A program made the position numbers and the translations under genes. Under the pieces are notes generated by a model that ran no database searches, was not told the DNA's origin, and worked only from the letters and a program-made list of their open reading frames with translations. Positions 11,417 to 22,284 of a stretch of 64,000 nucleotides of DNA are shown here, one piece after another (positions within the stretch are counted from its first letter, which is position 1; each line of letters starts with the position of its first letter). The stretch comes from Balaenoptera acutorostrata (taxonomy: Eukaryota; Chordata; Mammalia; Artiodactyla; Balaenopteridae), in the NCBI RefSeq assembly GCF_949987535.1, contig NC_080081.1, forward strand, positions 32,466,428 to 32,530,427, written 5' to 3'.

Positions 11417-12196
11417 TCATCTTGGTTGTAGGTTCTTCCCTTTCATCACTTTAAGTATTTCATGCCACTCCCTTCTGGCTTGCAGAGTTTCTGCTGAGAA
11501 ATCAGCTGTTAACCTTATGGGGGTTCCCTTGTATGTTATTTGTCGTTTTTCCCTTGCTGCTTTCAATAATTTTTCTTTGTCTTTAATTTTTGCCACTTTG
11601 ATTACTATGTGTCTCGGCGTGTTTCTCCTTGGGTTTATTCTGTATGGGACTCTCTGCGCTTCCTGGACTTGGGTGGCTATTTCCTTTCCCATGTTAGGGA
11701 AGTTTTCGATTATAATCTCTTCAAATATTTTCTCTGGTCCTTTCTCTCTCTCTTCTCCTTCTGGGACCCCTATAATGCGAATGTTGTTGCGTTTAATGTT
11801 GTCCCAGAGGTCTCTTAGGCTGTCTTCATTTCTTTTCATTCTTTTTTCTTTAGTCTGTTCCGCAGCAGTGAATTCCACCATTCTGTCTTCCAGGTCACTT
11901 ATCCGTTCTTCTGCCTCAGTTATTCTGCTATTGATTCCTTCTAGTGTAGTTTTCATTTCAGTTATTGTATTGGTCATCTCTGTTTGTTTGTTCTTTAATT
12001 CTTCTAGGTCTTTGTTAATCATTTCTTGCATCTTCTCAATCTTTGCCTCCATTCTTATTCCGAGGTCCTGGATCATCTTCACTATCATTATTCTGAATTC
12101 TTTTTCTGGAAGGTTGCCTATCTCCACTTCATTTAGTTGTTTTTCTGGGGTTTTTTCTTGTTCCTTCATCTGGTACATAGCCCTCTGCCTTTTCAT
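11417..12196 (-). pseudogene. L1 ORF1p, truncated by one nonsense codon
   Basis: ORF1p is the trimeric RNA chaperone that coats L1 RNA. This copy reads 259 codons from MKRQRAMYQMKEQ: a short N-terminus, a coiled coil over about residues 45-110, an RRM domain over about 115-205 (INPRRNTPRHIVIK near its end) and the start of the C-terminal domain (LTADFSAETLQARREW). It ends at TGA (11417-11419) after NLQPR. The same frame then stays open for about 41 more codons to TAA at 11291-11293, with typical C-terminal ORF1p sequence, so one in-frame stop is the only visible lesion. It would remove the last part of the C-terminal domain needed for RNA binding, so this copy probably could not make functional ORF1p. 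Confidence 0.9.
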
Positions 12197-12335
12197 CTTG
12201 TCTATCTTTCTGTAACTGTGGTTTTTGGTCCACAGGCTGCAGGATTGTAGTTTTTCTTGCTTCTGTTGTCTGCCCTCTGGTGGTTGAGGCTATCTAAGAG
12301 GCTTGATGGGAGGCTCTGGTGGTGGGTAGAGCTGA

Positions 12336-12485
12336 CTGTTGCTGTGGCGGTCAGAGCTCAGTAAAACCTTAATCCACTTGACTGTTGATGGGTGGGGCTG
12401 GGTTCCCTCCCTGTTGCTGTGGCGATCAGAGCCCAGTAAAACCTTAATCCACTTGACTGTTGATGGGTGGGGCTGGGTTCCCTCC
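12336..12485. repeat. 75 bp tandem duplication in the L1 5'UTR
   Basis: ctgttgctgtggc starts at 12336 and again at 12411, and the following 75 nt are repeated with only two visible differences (GGTCAGAGCTC against GATCAGAGCCC). The second L1 has one copy of this segment near 27190-27265. Confidence 0.93.
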
Positions 12486-13145
12486 CTGTTGGTTGTTTTG
12501 CCTGAGGCAACCCAACACTGGAGCCTACCCGTGCTCTTTGGTGGGGTTAATGGCAGACTCTGGGAGGGCTCACGCCAAGGAGAACTTCCCAGGACCTCTG
12601 CTGCCAGTGTCCTTATCCCCACGGTGAAACAGAGCCACCACTCGCCTCTGCAGGAGACCCCCCCAACACCAGCAGGTACGTCTGGTTCAGTCTCCCCCAG
12701 GGTCACTGCTCCTTCCCCTGGGTCCCGATGGACACATTACTTTGTGTGTGCCCTCCAAGAGTGGGGTCTCTGTTTCCCCCAGTCCTGTCACAGTCCTGCA
12801 ATCAATTCCCACTAGACTTCAAAGTCTGATTCTCTAGGAATTCCTCCTCCCTTTGCCGGACCCCCAGGTTGGGAAGCCTGAGGTGGGGCTCAGAACCTTC
12901 ACTCCAGTGGGTGGACTTCTGTGGTATAAGTGTTCGCCAGTCTGTGAGTCACCCACCCAGCAGTTATGGGATTTGATTTTACTCTGATTGCGCCCCTCCT
13001 ACCGTCTCACTGTGGCTTCTCCTCTGTCCTTGGACGTGGGGTGTCCTCCTTGGTGAAGTCCAGGGTCTTTCTGTCAATGATTGTCCAGCAGCCAGTTGTG
13101 ATTCTGGTGCTCTCGCAAGAGGGAGTGAGAGCACGTCCTTCTACT

Positions 13146-13155
13146 CCGCCATCTT
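13146..13155 (-). promoter_or_regulatory. YY1-like site at the L1 5' end
   Basis: AAGATGGCGG on the minus strand fits the YY1 core. In human L1 a YY1 site in the same place sets accurate transcription start. The same motif occurs in the other two L1 5' ends here (27927-27936 and near 49300-49309). Confidence 0.55.
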
Positions 13156-13165
13156 GGTTAATCTC

Positions 13166-13180
13166 GGCATCATAACTTTG
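13166..13180. repeat. L1 target-site duplication, right copy
   Basis: Exact second copy of the 15-mer at 6072-6086, directly abutting the L1 5' end. It defines the element as full length. Confidence 0.92.
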
Positions 13181-14800
13181 CATCATTCTTTTCCCGAAAG
13201 TATTTTTGTACCATTAACTTTGATTTAATAAACATTTATTGATTGCATAATACCAAAAAATATGATTGATTTGGCCAGTGGAGTTGTGCAACCAGTTAAT
13301 TTGTGAGTGCGAAACTAGCAAACAGACAAAAAAAACTTTTAAAACTCCTATCAGTTCAGCTAGGAAAAAAATCTATTTGCTGTATTTATTCGTAGTTCAT
13401 ATTGCCACCACGAACGTATGTCATCAGTAGTTATACACAAAATCTAGAAAATTGGTGGTGATGAAACCTATTTAGCCACTGTTAATGAAGAAGAAGTTTC
13501 TTTGTTTTGAGTCTCAGGAGAAACAGTCATCATGCATTTCTTAATCTGAGGTCTTAAAGGAATCAACTTCATAGTTTACAGTTTAGTAACTTTTTCTGTC
13601 TTGGAGCATATCATCATATAGGTGGAACTAACCTGGAAAGGGTGCTCTAGCCCAGATAAATTATATATGCATCACAGTGTTGCCTAAGAACAAGGGTCAA
13701 TAGTTCTCCGGTCTCTTATGGTATATTATTGTGTCTTTATGGAGTCTGGCAGCTTATCAGAGCCTCTGTCTAGCTTTTGGTCCCAGAGTTTTATTTTGTT
13801 AAGGAAGTGTATGGATTGCATTATGTCTCTCCCCCAAATTATTAACTTCAGTATAAGAACCCTTAAATGTGTTTGTAATTGATTGCTTATTAAAAAGATC
13901 CAGCAAGTGAAGGGTTTAATTTATAATGCTTATTAACTTCTTGACTCCCTGCTTGATTTTATCTTTTTTTGGCATCTATTTTTATTGATATATTACATAT
14001 TTCAAAAAACAGCCCAGTTTTTTATCCTTTGCCAAGTTCTGGTAACTTTCTCATTTTGTGATATTAATGTTTATAAATTTTTACCATTTGCAGTTGGTAT
14101 AAACTTAACTTTGAAAACCACTAACAACTCTTCTGTTTTTCATGGACGCCCTCCCACAGTTGACATTAACATTTTTCTGCAGCTTATGAAATTTTGTTTA
14201 AAAAACATTCCCTGCCCTTCTGCTACTTCTAGCCCTTGATTTAACCCACTAAAAATGGGTACTTTTGACAGCATCTGTACTGGGAAATGATTTCCAAATA
14301 AAACATTTGTTAGAACACACAAACGATTTATTTAGGTACATCTCAGAGCCTAAATATTCGCTTCAGCTGCCAGTATGTGCTTTATTGGCTAATGTTTCTG
14401 CAGTGTTTCCACATTTTTATAGGCTGGCGGCCAAGTTGTCCAACAGTCTGGTACCTCTCAGGGAGTGGAAGTGGGTGTGTCTATGAGGAGTTGGTGGCAC
14501 TAGAATGCTCTTTTGTGTAGCCAGTTGGCATATGTTAGAACCAGCAGAAGTTGACCAGAAGGAACCTGGAAGCATCTATCTATAACCTGGAAGCATATAA
14601 ATACTAATGAGCTTCCTCTACCTGTCCAAAGTGGCTTGAGGAAGCCTGCTTAGATCCCCTGTGACGTTGATCCAAGGAAATCAGAACTCTTAGAGCAACT
14701 TGTTCAGTCATGTTGGATCTAAAATAGTTAAAACATTTAGTACAACTGAGATCTAATATGTCATTTTTGTACAAAGATATATTATGGTAAAAAATACTTC
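13181..14800. other. Intron, nothing firmly recognised
   Basis: AT-rich, non-tandem sequence. A short piece near 13815-13850 (ATTATGTCTCTCCCCCAAATT) faintly resembles the start of an MLT/MST LTR but is too short to call. Confidence 0.4.
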
Positions 14801-14804
14801 TGTA

Positions 14805-14990
14805 GTGCTCTGTGGTTTATAAAGTGCACTGTCATGTGTTTTCTCATTTGATCAGCCAAAAAAAAAAAAAACAAAACTTGTGAAGTAGATGGTGTTATAC
14901 GCATTTTACAGATATGAAATCAGTCAGTCACACAAGCTGGAAATGCTGACATTGTGGGTTTAAATCCTTGTCACTGGATCCCATCTTCTG
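14805..14990 (-). mobile_element. MIR remnant
   Basis: TTTTCTCATTTGATC, GCATTTTACAGATATGAAA and the following GGTTTAAATCC are the decayed antisense of a MIR SINE. An A-run near 14862 interrupts it. Confidence 0.6.
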
Positions 14991-15537
14991 TGTTCTCTCA
15001 CTGTGCTACACAGGAAATAAGGGTTGGCCAATGGAAGATGGACTGAGCTAGTATAATACAAGATTGCGTCAAATAGATATCAAATTAAGGACCCAAGAAT
15101 GCTGCTTATACCACCAACCTCCGGTGGTCAATTGGCAACAAGGTGTTTGTTGATCATAACTAAGCACTATAGGATTTGTAAAGTTTTGATTAGATGAGAT
15201 CTAAAACTATAAGTAGGTCTCTATATGATAAGAACAAAAACTGGATGAGTGAGGATGCAGGTTTGTGTCTATCTAATAGATAGACATAAATAATATGTTT
15301 TCTGGGTGTGTGTGTCTTTACTGCATTAAAAGGAAGAAGATTTGATATAATCCCATGAGGAAAGTTTTGAGAATGGCATATTGTTAGTTAACTGGGATCG
15401 GTGGAAGAGCTTCTGTCCCGTGTATGCGCTGAGTGCTTTCTATGGATGTGCTTGGTGTCAAGCGATATGCCGGGTACTGGGGATACAAAGAGGATGAATA
15501 CATAGGGTTGAGGAAATGCCTCCTTCACTTTGGTAGA

Positions 15538-15891
15538 TGCCGTGGACTGAAATGTCTCCCCCAAATCCACGTGTTGAAGACCTAATCCCAGTGTGACAGT
15601 ATTTTCAGGTGGGGTCTTTAGAAGTGAAGTAGATTATGAGGGTTGAACCCTCATGACGAATTAGTGCCCTTGGAAGAAGAGATGTGACAGATGAGCAATC
15701 TCTCTTCCCGTGTGTGGACACAGCCAGAAGATGGCCATTTGCAAGCTGAGAAGGGAGACCTCACCAGGAACCAAATAGACCAGCACTTTGATCTTAGACT
15801 TCTCAGCCCCCAAAACTATGAGAAATAAGTTTCTGTTGTTTAGGTCAACCAGTCTGATATTTTGTTGTAGCAGCCTGTGCTGACTAATACA
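15538..15891 (+). mobile_element. Solo LTR of MLT1 type (ERVL-MaLR)
   Basis: It starts TGCCGTGGACTGAAATG. Internal landmarks match MLT1 LTRs: the AATCCCAGTGTGACAGTATTT stretch, GGTGGGGTCTTTAG, CCCTCATGACGAATTAGTG, GAGAAATAAGTTTCTGTTG and the CTGACTAATACA end. Flanking 5-mers GTAGA and GCAGA could be a decayed target duplication. No internal retroviral genes are attached, so it is a solo LTR left by recombination. Confidence 0.85.
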
Positions 15892-16357
15892 GCAGAGTCA
15901 GAGCACTCTTTATAGACCCACATTTGAACACGGGCTTGAAGGATGAGTAAAAGTTCTGTTACCAAATGAGGAGGAAAGATATTCCTCCAAGGATATAAAC
16001 TAAGTGTGGGCATGTCCTAATGTGTGGAAGGGAATGTAAAAAATTCTAGTGGTTGTATGTTGTTGGGAGGATTGGAGGAGAAGTTAGAAGCTAAGCTGGG
16101 GCCTGTTTGCCAGCTGTCCTCTCGAATGTAGGATGTACTGGAGGCCATTGCACATAACATCCAGTCTAGTGGCTTTTACCCCTTTTTTATACTTCTGTAT
16201 CTTCATATGTTCAATTTACTGCAGGCAGTATAAAATGTCATTATTCACAGTAGTTGTCTATGATATGTTTTAGAACCTCTGAGAAGATAGGTTTTGTATT
16301 CTGATCCTTCATTTTGGATCCATATTTTTTGACTATCATGTCTCCTCCCTCTTTTTT

Positions 16358-16420
16358 TCCTACACATGCGCACGTATGTGCGTGCACGCATGCACACACA
16401 CACACACATTCACACACAAT
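16358..16420. repeat. Alternating purine-pyrimidine / (CA)n tract
   Basis: CACATGCGCACGTATGTGCGTGCACGCATGCACAC followed by (CA)n. It is almost perfectly alternating, the composition that favours Z-DNA. A separate (TA)n lies at about 16525-16544. Confidence 0.7.
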
Positions 16421-17230
16421 GTGAGGCCAAACTCAGCAGCAGCCTAGTATTTCCCTTGGATTAGTATCATTTAGCTCCAATATGGCAGAAAAAATTGAGA
16501 ATAGGTGTCATGAACAATAAGAAGATATATATATATATATATATGCATGTAAGTTGATGGTTTTTCTACATATGTGTGTATGTATACATATGTAAAAAGT
16601 CAACTGTATGTTTTATAGAAATATAATTCATTGCTGATCTATACATAGACTGGAAGGGAAACTGTTGGTAGCTGAGAAGGCAGTTAGGGGCTATTTAATA
16701 ATCATTAAGAGATGATGACCTGAATTAAGCCTGCAACAGTAGGGTTAGTAAGCATGGGTGGTGTGGACCTCTGTCTTTCAGAGGTGGCATCAATACAACT
16801 TTGTAATTGATCATGTAGTCAGAAAAAGTGGGCTCCTAGGTTTCTCATTTGGTGCATGTTGATGTTATTAACATGAATAGAGAATAATGGAGGAGAAAGT
16901 AGGTTTTTGAAAGTATGAGGTAGGGAGAGAAATGAGTGAGATGAGGAGCCTTTATAAACTTCCTTGGACACTTTTTAACTTACGGCAATCCAAGTAGAGG
17001 TTATGATTGGGAATAGGGATCTAGAACTCAGGAGGAGGTGGGAGCTGGAGATGGGTCACCCATATAGAGATGGAATGATGGCGGTGAGCGTGACTTGGAT
17101 TACTCAGAGAAAAATGTGGAGAAGCAGAAAGAGATACAGACTGAGGTATGGGTTTTTCAGGCTCCTGACGGTGACACTGAAGTGTGTAATAGAAATCATG
17201 TGCGAGGGACTCCTGAAAGATAAAAGATGA

Positions 17231-19595
17231 ATAAATTACTTTCCCTTGAGTTTGCAGAAATATCCTTTACATTTGCACTTTATTTTATATTAAGTGTTTT
17301 CACAAAGCCATCTTTTAGAAAGCTTCTTAAGTAATTCTGTCATCCAAACACATAAGGCAAAGAAAGTCTCAGAACTGAGTACTCATTTTGCAGTTAGTTT
17401 ACTGACAGGCGCAGATGATGACATATACAGATTCTGCTCTTGGGTGACCTGAAAAAGAGCCCTCTCAAATAATCAGTTATTTGCATTGAGAATACTAGGC
17501 CAAGTAGAGACATACAGAAGTATAGTGGCATATCATTGGTAGGGTCTTAGTTATACAGAAACCATAGCTGTACTAGACCCCACCAACTACTGGGAATTAT
17601 GTAGTAAGACATCTGAGAAGACAACTAGACATTACACGGTATATTCACTTTGCTTATGTGAGAGTATATTGCACGCTTAAGTATCTGTATTACTTTCCAT
17701 CTAACTTTAACTGGCTTATTTTTTAAAAATATAAAACAAATGAGAAGCAGCCAGTTTGCATTAAGCATTTTAGCAAAGAAAAGGACCGAAAGAGTTACCT
17801 AGTTAAATTTCCTCATCTTACTTAGGCCAAAAGATGTTAAGTGACGTATCCAAGGTCATTTAGCTAAATAATAACCTAAATCAACTTAACATTCTTTCTG
17901 TTCTACCATAGGGCAGAAGGAGCATTCATTTTTACTAAAAAAAATAATATTGAGAAGTAAAAGCCTGACAGACTATAAAATGCAGATACAAGAACTCAAG
18001 GAGCACAGGAGTTTCAGGTCATTTGGTGTAGACACACTTCAGTGGGCCCTGAAGTTATCTCTTTATGCAGCATTGCATAGTCATTGAGGTTCATAGTTAT
18101 TGGTCTGAGTCATCAAGAAAATGTTATGTCCCTTATTACCTTCTACGTAAAATATATTAGGAATATTTCCATCCCAAGTAGTTAGTATTGTTTCCTTTTA
18201 AATTTGAAGTTAAAAGAGATACACTCTCGCCCATCCAGAAAACGAAACTCTCCAGCACACAGTATTCTAAGAATGCTGTGTAAGGGAGGCTTATTGATGA
18301 AGGGATAGATCTCTCTTGCATTGTGCTCGCTCTCTCATTAAAATGACAAGACTTACATGTTTGGTGCAGAGAGTAAAATACCTTGAAGAGTGCATGACCT
18401 TATTTAGAACTGAAGCCTTCAAATATTTAGAGGGAGGAGGGATCTCTGTTAGATGCCTTGTTTACCAAGCTCATGGTTTAAGGCTTATCCTGGGCAGGAG
18501 GCATGAGAACCTCAGGAGAAGGTCCTGTCCCCCTGCCCCCCACCTGAGTTTGTCTTACAAACTCCCATCACACATTAATTAACTCATTCTTCTGTCCTTG
18601 AACACCACCATGCTTGAGTTGTGTTATGTGGCTGTGTATTCCAGTCTTGGCTGAGTCCTTCATCTTGACATTTCTGTGGCTCTCTCATTGATTCAAACTC
18701 ATTTTCTCAGTTTTGGCGACCAGCATAACCCTATTTTAACTGGTCATTCTTGGTTCAACCCTTCCGCCTTTGGCTGTCAACCATTCCACCTTCTACCCCT
18801 TTCACTAGTCTAGGAAACTGCTTCCCGAGACAAAAATGCATTTAATTATGGGCTTGGGAAATGTTATATTTGTCTTCATAGAAAGTTATCAGAAAACAAA
18901 ATTAGTGGCCTTTCTCAGCAAAGGAGCTTGTCAGAATTGATCATTTTTATTTGTCTTTAACCATATCCTGGCATTTATTTTGGTCATTATTTATAATATT
19001 TTTGTCTGTAAAACTTAGAGGTAAACATACATTAAGATTTTAAATAGCGCTATCATTTTCTTTGTCTCAGTTTGGCATATATGAGTGGCTGAAATTAGAA
19101 TGAAATTAATGTGGAAAAGTCAGAAGTTATTTGTGCATTGCCGAATGTTAGCTAACATTTTACTCTACTTCCGGAGTAAAGCGCTGACAAGTGGCTGGGT
19201 GTGTAAATTCAAGGTCATTGGGTGTCAGTGCTGGGTGTAAGACCTTAGGGGTTAAGTTCCCTTGAATAGGGTAAAGGATTGTGGAGGATCAGGGGCATTT
19301 TATGGAATGGGCTACTTTGTGTGTCACCAAGTGCAAATTGTATTTTGGCTCAATCCTTTTGCACATGGAGACGCAAGAGGCCACAGAGGTTAGGCCTGCA
19401 TTCAAGCTGTCCTCAAATGAAAGTTGGCTACCCTTTTCTTACAAATCCCCAAGGAAAAGAGATTCCATGACCTTGGTTGACTGCACATTTCAGAGCTTCT
19501 CAATCACACTTGTAAGGAGTTCTTCCTAAAGCCCATTCCTAATCCTTCCTCTTTCAGTTTCTTTTCTCTGGCATATTACAAAAAAAAAAAGCTTT
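17231..19595. other. Intron with a possible MIR fragment
   Basis: Mostly unassigned. At about 17805-17885 TTTCCTCATCTTA and CCAAGGTCATTTAGCTAA resemble decayed MIR sequence. No exon-like segment with splice sites was seen. Confidence 0.4.
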
Positions 19596-19599
19596 TACT

Positions 19600-20110
19600 G
19601 TTTTTTGTCCCCCCCTTTAAGTTTGTCTTTATCAAAACAATACATACTCTTTCTGTACTCATTAGAGAAATAGCAGAAAACGTAAAAAGAAATCAGAGAC
19701 AAGAAAAGTAAACCTACATAGTTTTCATTACACTTGGAATGAGATAACTTCTTATATGCTATTTGTATATTGATTTTTATACTTAAGAATATGTAGTACA
19801 AACCTTTGTGTGTCAGTGGGCATATTTTTACATCTTTTGAAATGACCCTTTATGGTATTTTATTTTACAGCTCTATGATAATTTGTATAACCACTATCCT
19901 ATTTTTGGACATTTAGTTTGCTTCCAAGACTTAGTAATTACAAATAGCAGAGAAATAAATATTCTTTTGCACGCTCTTAATTATTACCTTAGGATGAATT
20001 CCAAGAGTTAGAATTGCTAGAGCGAAAGGCATATGCATTTTATGGCTTTTAATATTTTCTGCCAAATTGCCCTGTAGCTAGCAGCCCCACCCACTAGATT
20101 ATGAGAGTAG
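19600..20110 (-). mobile_element. Old L1 3'-end fragment
   Basis: The plus-strand text (GCTTCCAAGACTTAGTAATTAC, GAATTGCTAGAGCGAAAGG, GCCAAATTGCCCTGTAG) is the antisense of an ancient L1M-type 3' region. It is strongly decayed with no open frame. Confidence 0.55.
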
Positions 20111-20890
20111 CCTGCTCTTAATTAATTTACATTGCAGCTGTATCTCAAGAACTTGGAAAAGCTAGTTTGCTGGCCTGAGACGGTCATTTTCTAGGTTGAA
20201 GAGCAGGCTATAATAGGTGCTCAATAACCATCATCCTTTTTTTCTACTGAAATTCCTGTCACCTCATGCCTTTTGGTTAGAGTGGGAAATTTTAATATAT
20301 TCATTCTATTTTAAAAAGGAAAGATGAGTAGTAAAAAGGGAACGGGAGTTTTGGAGCAATGTGCAGTCGTGTGCGTGAATGGTCTCTGCATTTCCTACCC
20401 TAGGGACGTTGTATCAGCTTCCAGAATGTACCTTTGTGGATTGTGGGCGGTGGGATCATAAACAGCCGCGTAGATATGAGTGCAAGGTTTCCGAATGGGT
20501 GACACCTAGGATTCCCATCTATCCCATCCCGATCTGCAGACCCGATCAGTCTGTCTCTGTATAGGACTGAAACGGAGGTAATTAGAGACTGGAAGCTCTA
20601 TATATGTTAGAAAAATCAGGCTAATATACAATTACCAAATTTTGTGGAAGAACAAAGAAGTGGCCTATCAAAAATAAATTGTGCTTTTAAAATACAGTAT
20701 TTCTTATGGAGACTTTATTAAACTACTGTCCCCTAAGGAGTCTTTCATCTGAAGTAAATACGTTAGAAATTAATTTTCTTAGGAAATGGACTTTTAATGG
20801 TGGCAACATTTATCTATGTAGATATCTGTAATATCTACAATATTAAACTGTAAAGATGTTGATGGTGCTTTGATCCATAGCACTACTTTC
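20111..20890. other. Intron, nothing recognised
   Basis: No repeat or exon could be supported. A 61-codon chance frame at 20379-20564 shows no splice sites or familiar protein. Confidence 0.4.
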
Positions 20891-20894
20891 TTAA

Positions 20895-21175
20895 ATTAAA
20901 AAATTTATTCTTTTACTGAGGTATAGTTGCTGTACAATATTGTATAAGTTACAGGTATACAGTAGAGTGATTCACAATTTTTAAAGGTTATATTCCATGT
21001 ATAGTTATTATAAAATAGCGGCTGTATTCCCCGTATTATACAATGTATCCTAATAGTTTGTATCTGTTACTTCCCTACCCCTCTGTTGCCCCTCCCCCAC
21101 TGGTAACCACTAGTTTGCTCTTATATCTGTGAGTCTCGTAGCACTGTTCCTTATTACTGTTTTGTCTATAACCTA
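20895..21175 (-). mobile_element. L1 3'-end fragment (Laurasiatherian type)
   Basis: TTTACTGAGGTATAGTTGCTG, CAGGTATACAGTAGAGTGATTC and TGGTAACCACTAGTTTG are the antisense of a common 5'-truncated L1 3' end. A related end appears on the opposite strand at 32886-33148. Confidence 0.7.
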
Positions 21176-22068
21176 GCCATGCTGAGGGTATTTGATCCTA
21201 AGGCAAAGCCTTTCAACTAGCATGGTATCAAGTCACACTGGTATGCCACAGATCGGTTGCAGGTATCCATCCCTTGAGCGTTTGAGACAATCTGCCAAGG
21301 CCAGCCTTTCCTGATTAACCCACTGTGCGGTAGAGCCATGAATTGTTCTTTGTATTCCATAATGTAAAAACAGTTGGGAAGCACTGCTTTATAGATCCGT
21401 TTTGACTTTTGGCTCCCTTGGAACAATATATTCTAGGTTCAGATCAGCACAGATGTGTCTGAGCATCCTTATTCAGTCTCCTATAGATTACTCTGATACC
21501 ATTTGGGGGAGAATTGAGGGATCCAAAAACTTTTGAGGTATTCACTAGAACTAGAGTAGAACGAGAGTTACCTAAGATTCTCATAGAGTGATGCTGAAAT
21601 TCAAGAGGTAGCTTTGGTATCTTCAGTGCCCTTTGCCCTGGAAAAATGACCTAGATAGGCTTAGTTTTGCAGTCCTGTGTTCTGTGAACTGTACTACAAA
21701 CAGTGGGAGTTGCAGAGATAATCAGTCATGGTTAAGAGCTATTGAGGAGCTTACCATTGCACAGACCTTCTTCTTAATGTCAATATTTGTACTTCCTTGC
21801 AGACTGTGTATCCCTACATCCTTGGCTGTAATTTTTGTAGGTGTGAAAAAGTACTGAATACCTAGGTTTGCTCTTAAAAGTTGTACCATAGCACAGATCA
21901 CGTTCTCATTGTCTAAGTTTTGAATGGAAGATTCTGAATGGTATAAAATTAGACGTTAGGCATTTGTAACAATACTTTAGGAAGGACCTTTCAGCTCTTT
22001 CAGCCATATTTGTTGGCTTCACTGGTAATAAATTATAAAAATAGACCCATAAGTTGAACCTTGGACTC
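21176..22068. other. Intron, nothing recognised
   Basis: Unassigned sequence between two L1 fragments; only chance frames. Confidence 0.4.
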
Positions 22069-22284
22069 TTTTTTTTTCTGCATTTTATTTTTTTTATATG
22101 GCAGTCTCTTATTAGTTATCCATTTTATACATATTAGTGTATATATGTCAATCCCAGTCTCCCAATTCATCACACCACCACCCCCCCCCCCGACCCCGCT
22201 TTCACCCCGTGGTATCCATACGTTTGTTCTCTACATCTGTGTCTCTATTTCTGCCTTGCAAAGCGGTTCATCGGAACCACTTTT

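Larger units (their letters stand above)
6087..13165 (-). mobile_element. Complete L1 retrotransposon insertion with 3' extension
   Basis: A 7.1 kb minus-strand LINE-1 inserted antisense to KLF12. In its own 5' to 3' order: 5'UTR 13165-12197 starting at the ...AAGATGGCGG end, ORF1 12196-11291 (one nonsense codon), a ~58 nt spacer, ORF2 11232-7414 (open), canonical 3'UTR 7413-7204, then 1.09 kb of further sequence (7203-6111) and a 24 nt A tail seen as T24 at 6087-6110. The whole unit lies between two perfect 15 bp copies of ggcatcataactttg, so it arrived in one target-primed reverse-transcription event. Intact ORF2 and a clean duplication point to a fairly recent insertion. The second L1 at 22.07-27.94 kb is the same family but more decayed. 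Confidence 0.95.
12197..13165 (-). promoter_or_regulatory. L1 5'UTR / internal promoter
   Basis: About 970 nt upstream of ORF1, more GC-rich than the surroundings, as in L1 internal promoters. Its outer end carries AAGATGGCGG. It includes a 75 bp direct duplication (12336-12485) absent from the second L1. Whether it is active cannot be read from sequence. Confidence 0.8.
15400..17230 (-). mobile_element. Old L2 remnant, interrupted
   Basis: 15420-15537 (GCCGGGTACTGGGGATACAAAG) is the antisense L2 3' end. 15895-16170, 16670-16740 and 17000-17100 follow the antisense L2 ORF2 region in the right order. A solo LTR interrupts it at 15538-15891, and 16180-16660 holds unrelated low-complexity sequence. 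Short open frames inside have no coding meaning. Confidence 0.55.

Noticed and set aside
11517..12215. 232-codon plus-strand frame opposite L1 ORF1
   Set aside because: It is the complement of ORF1 and has the hydrophobic, Ser/Phe-rich composition expected of an antisense shadow; no independent start or similarity.
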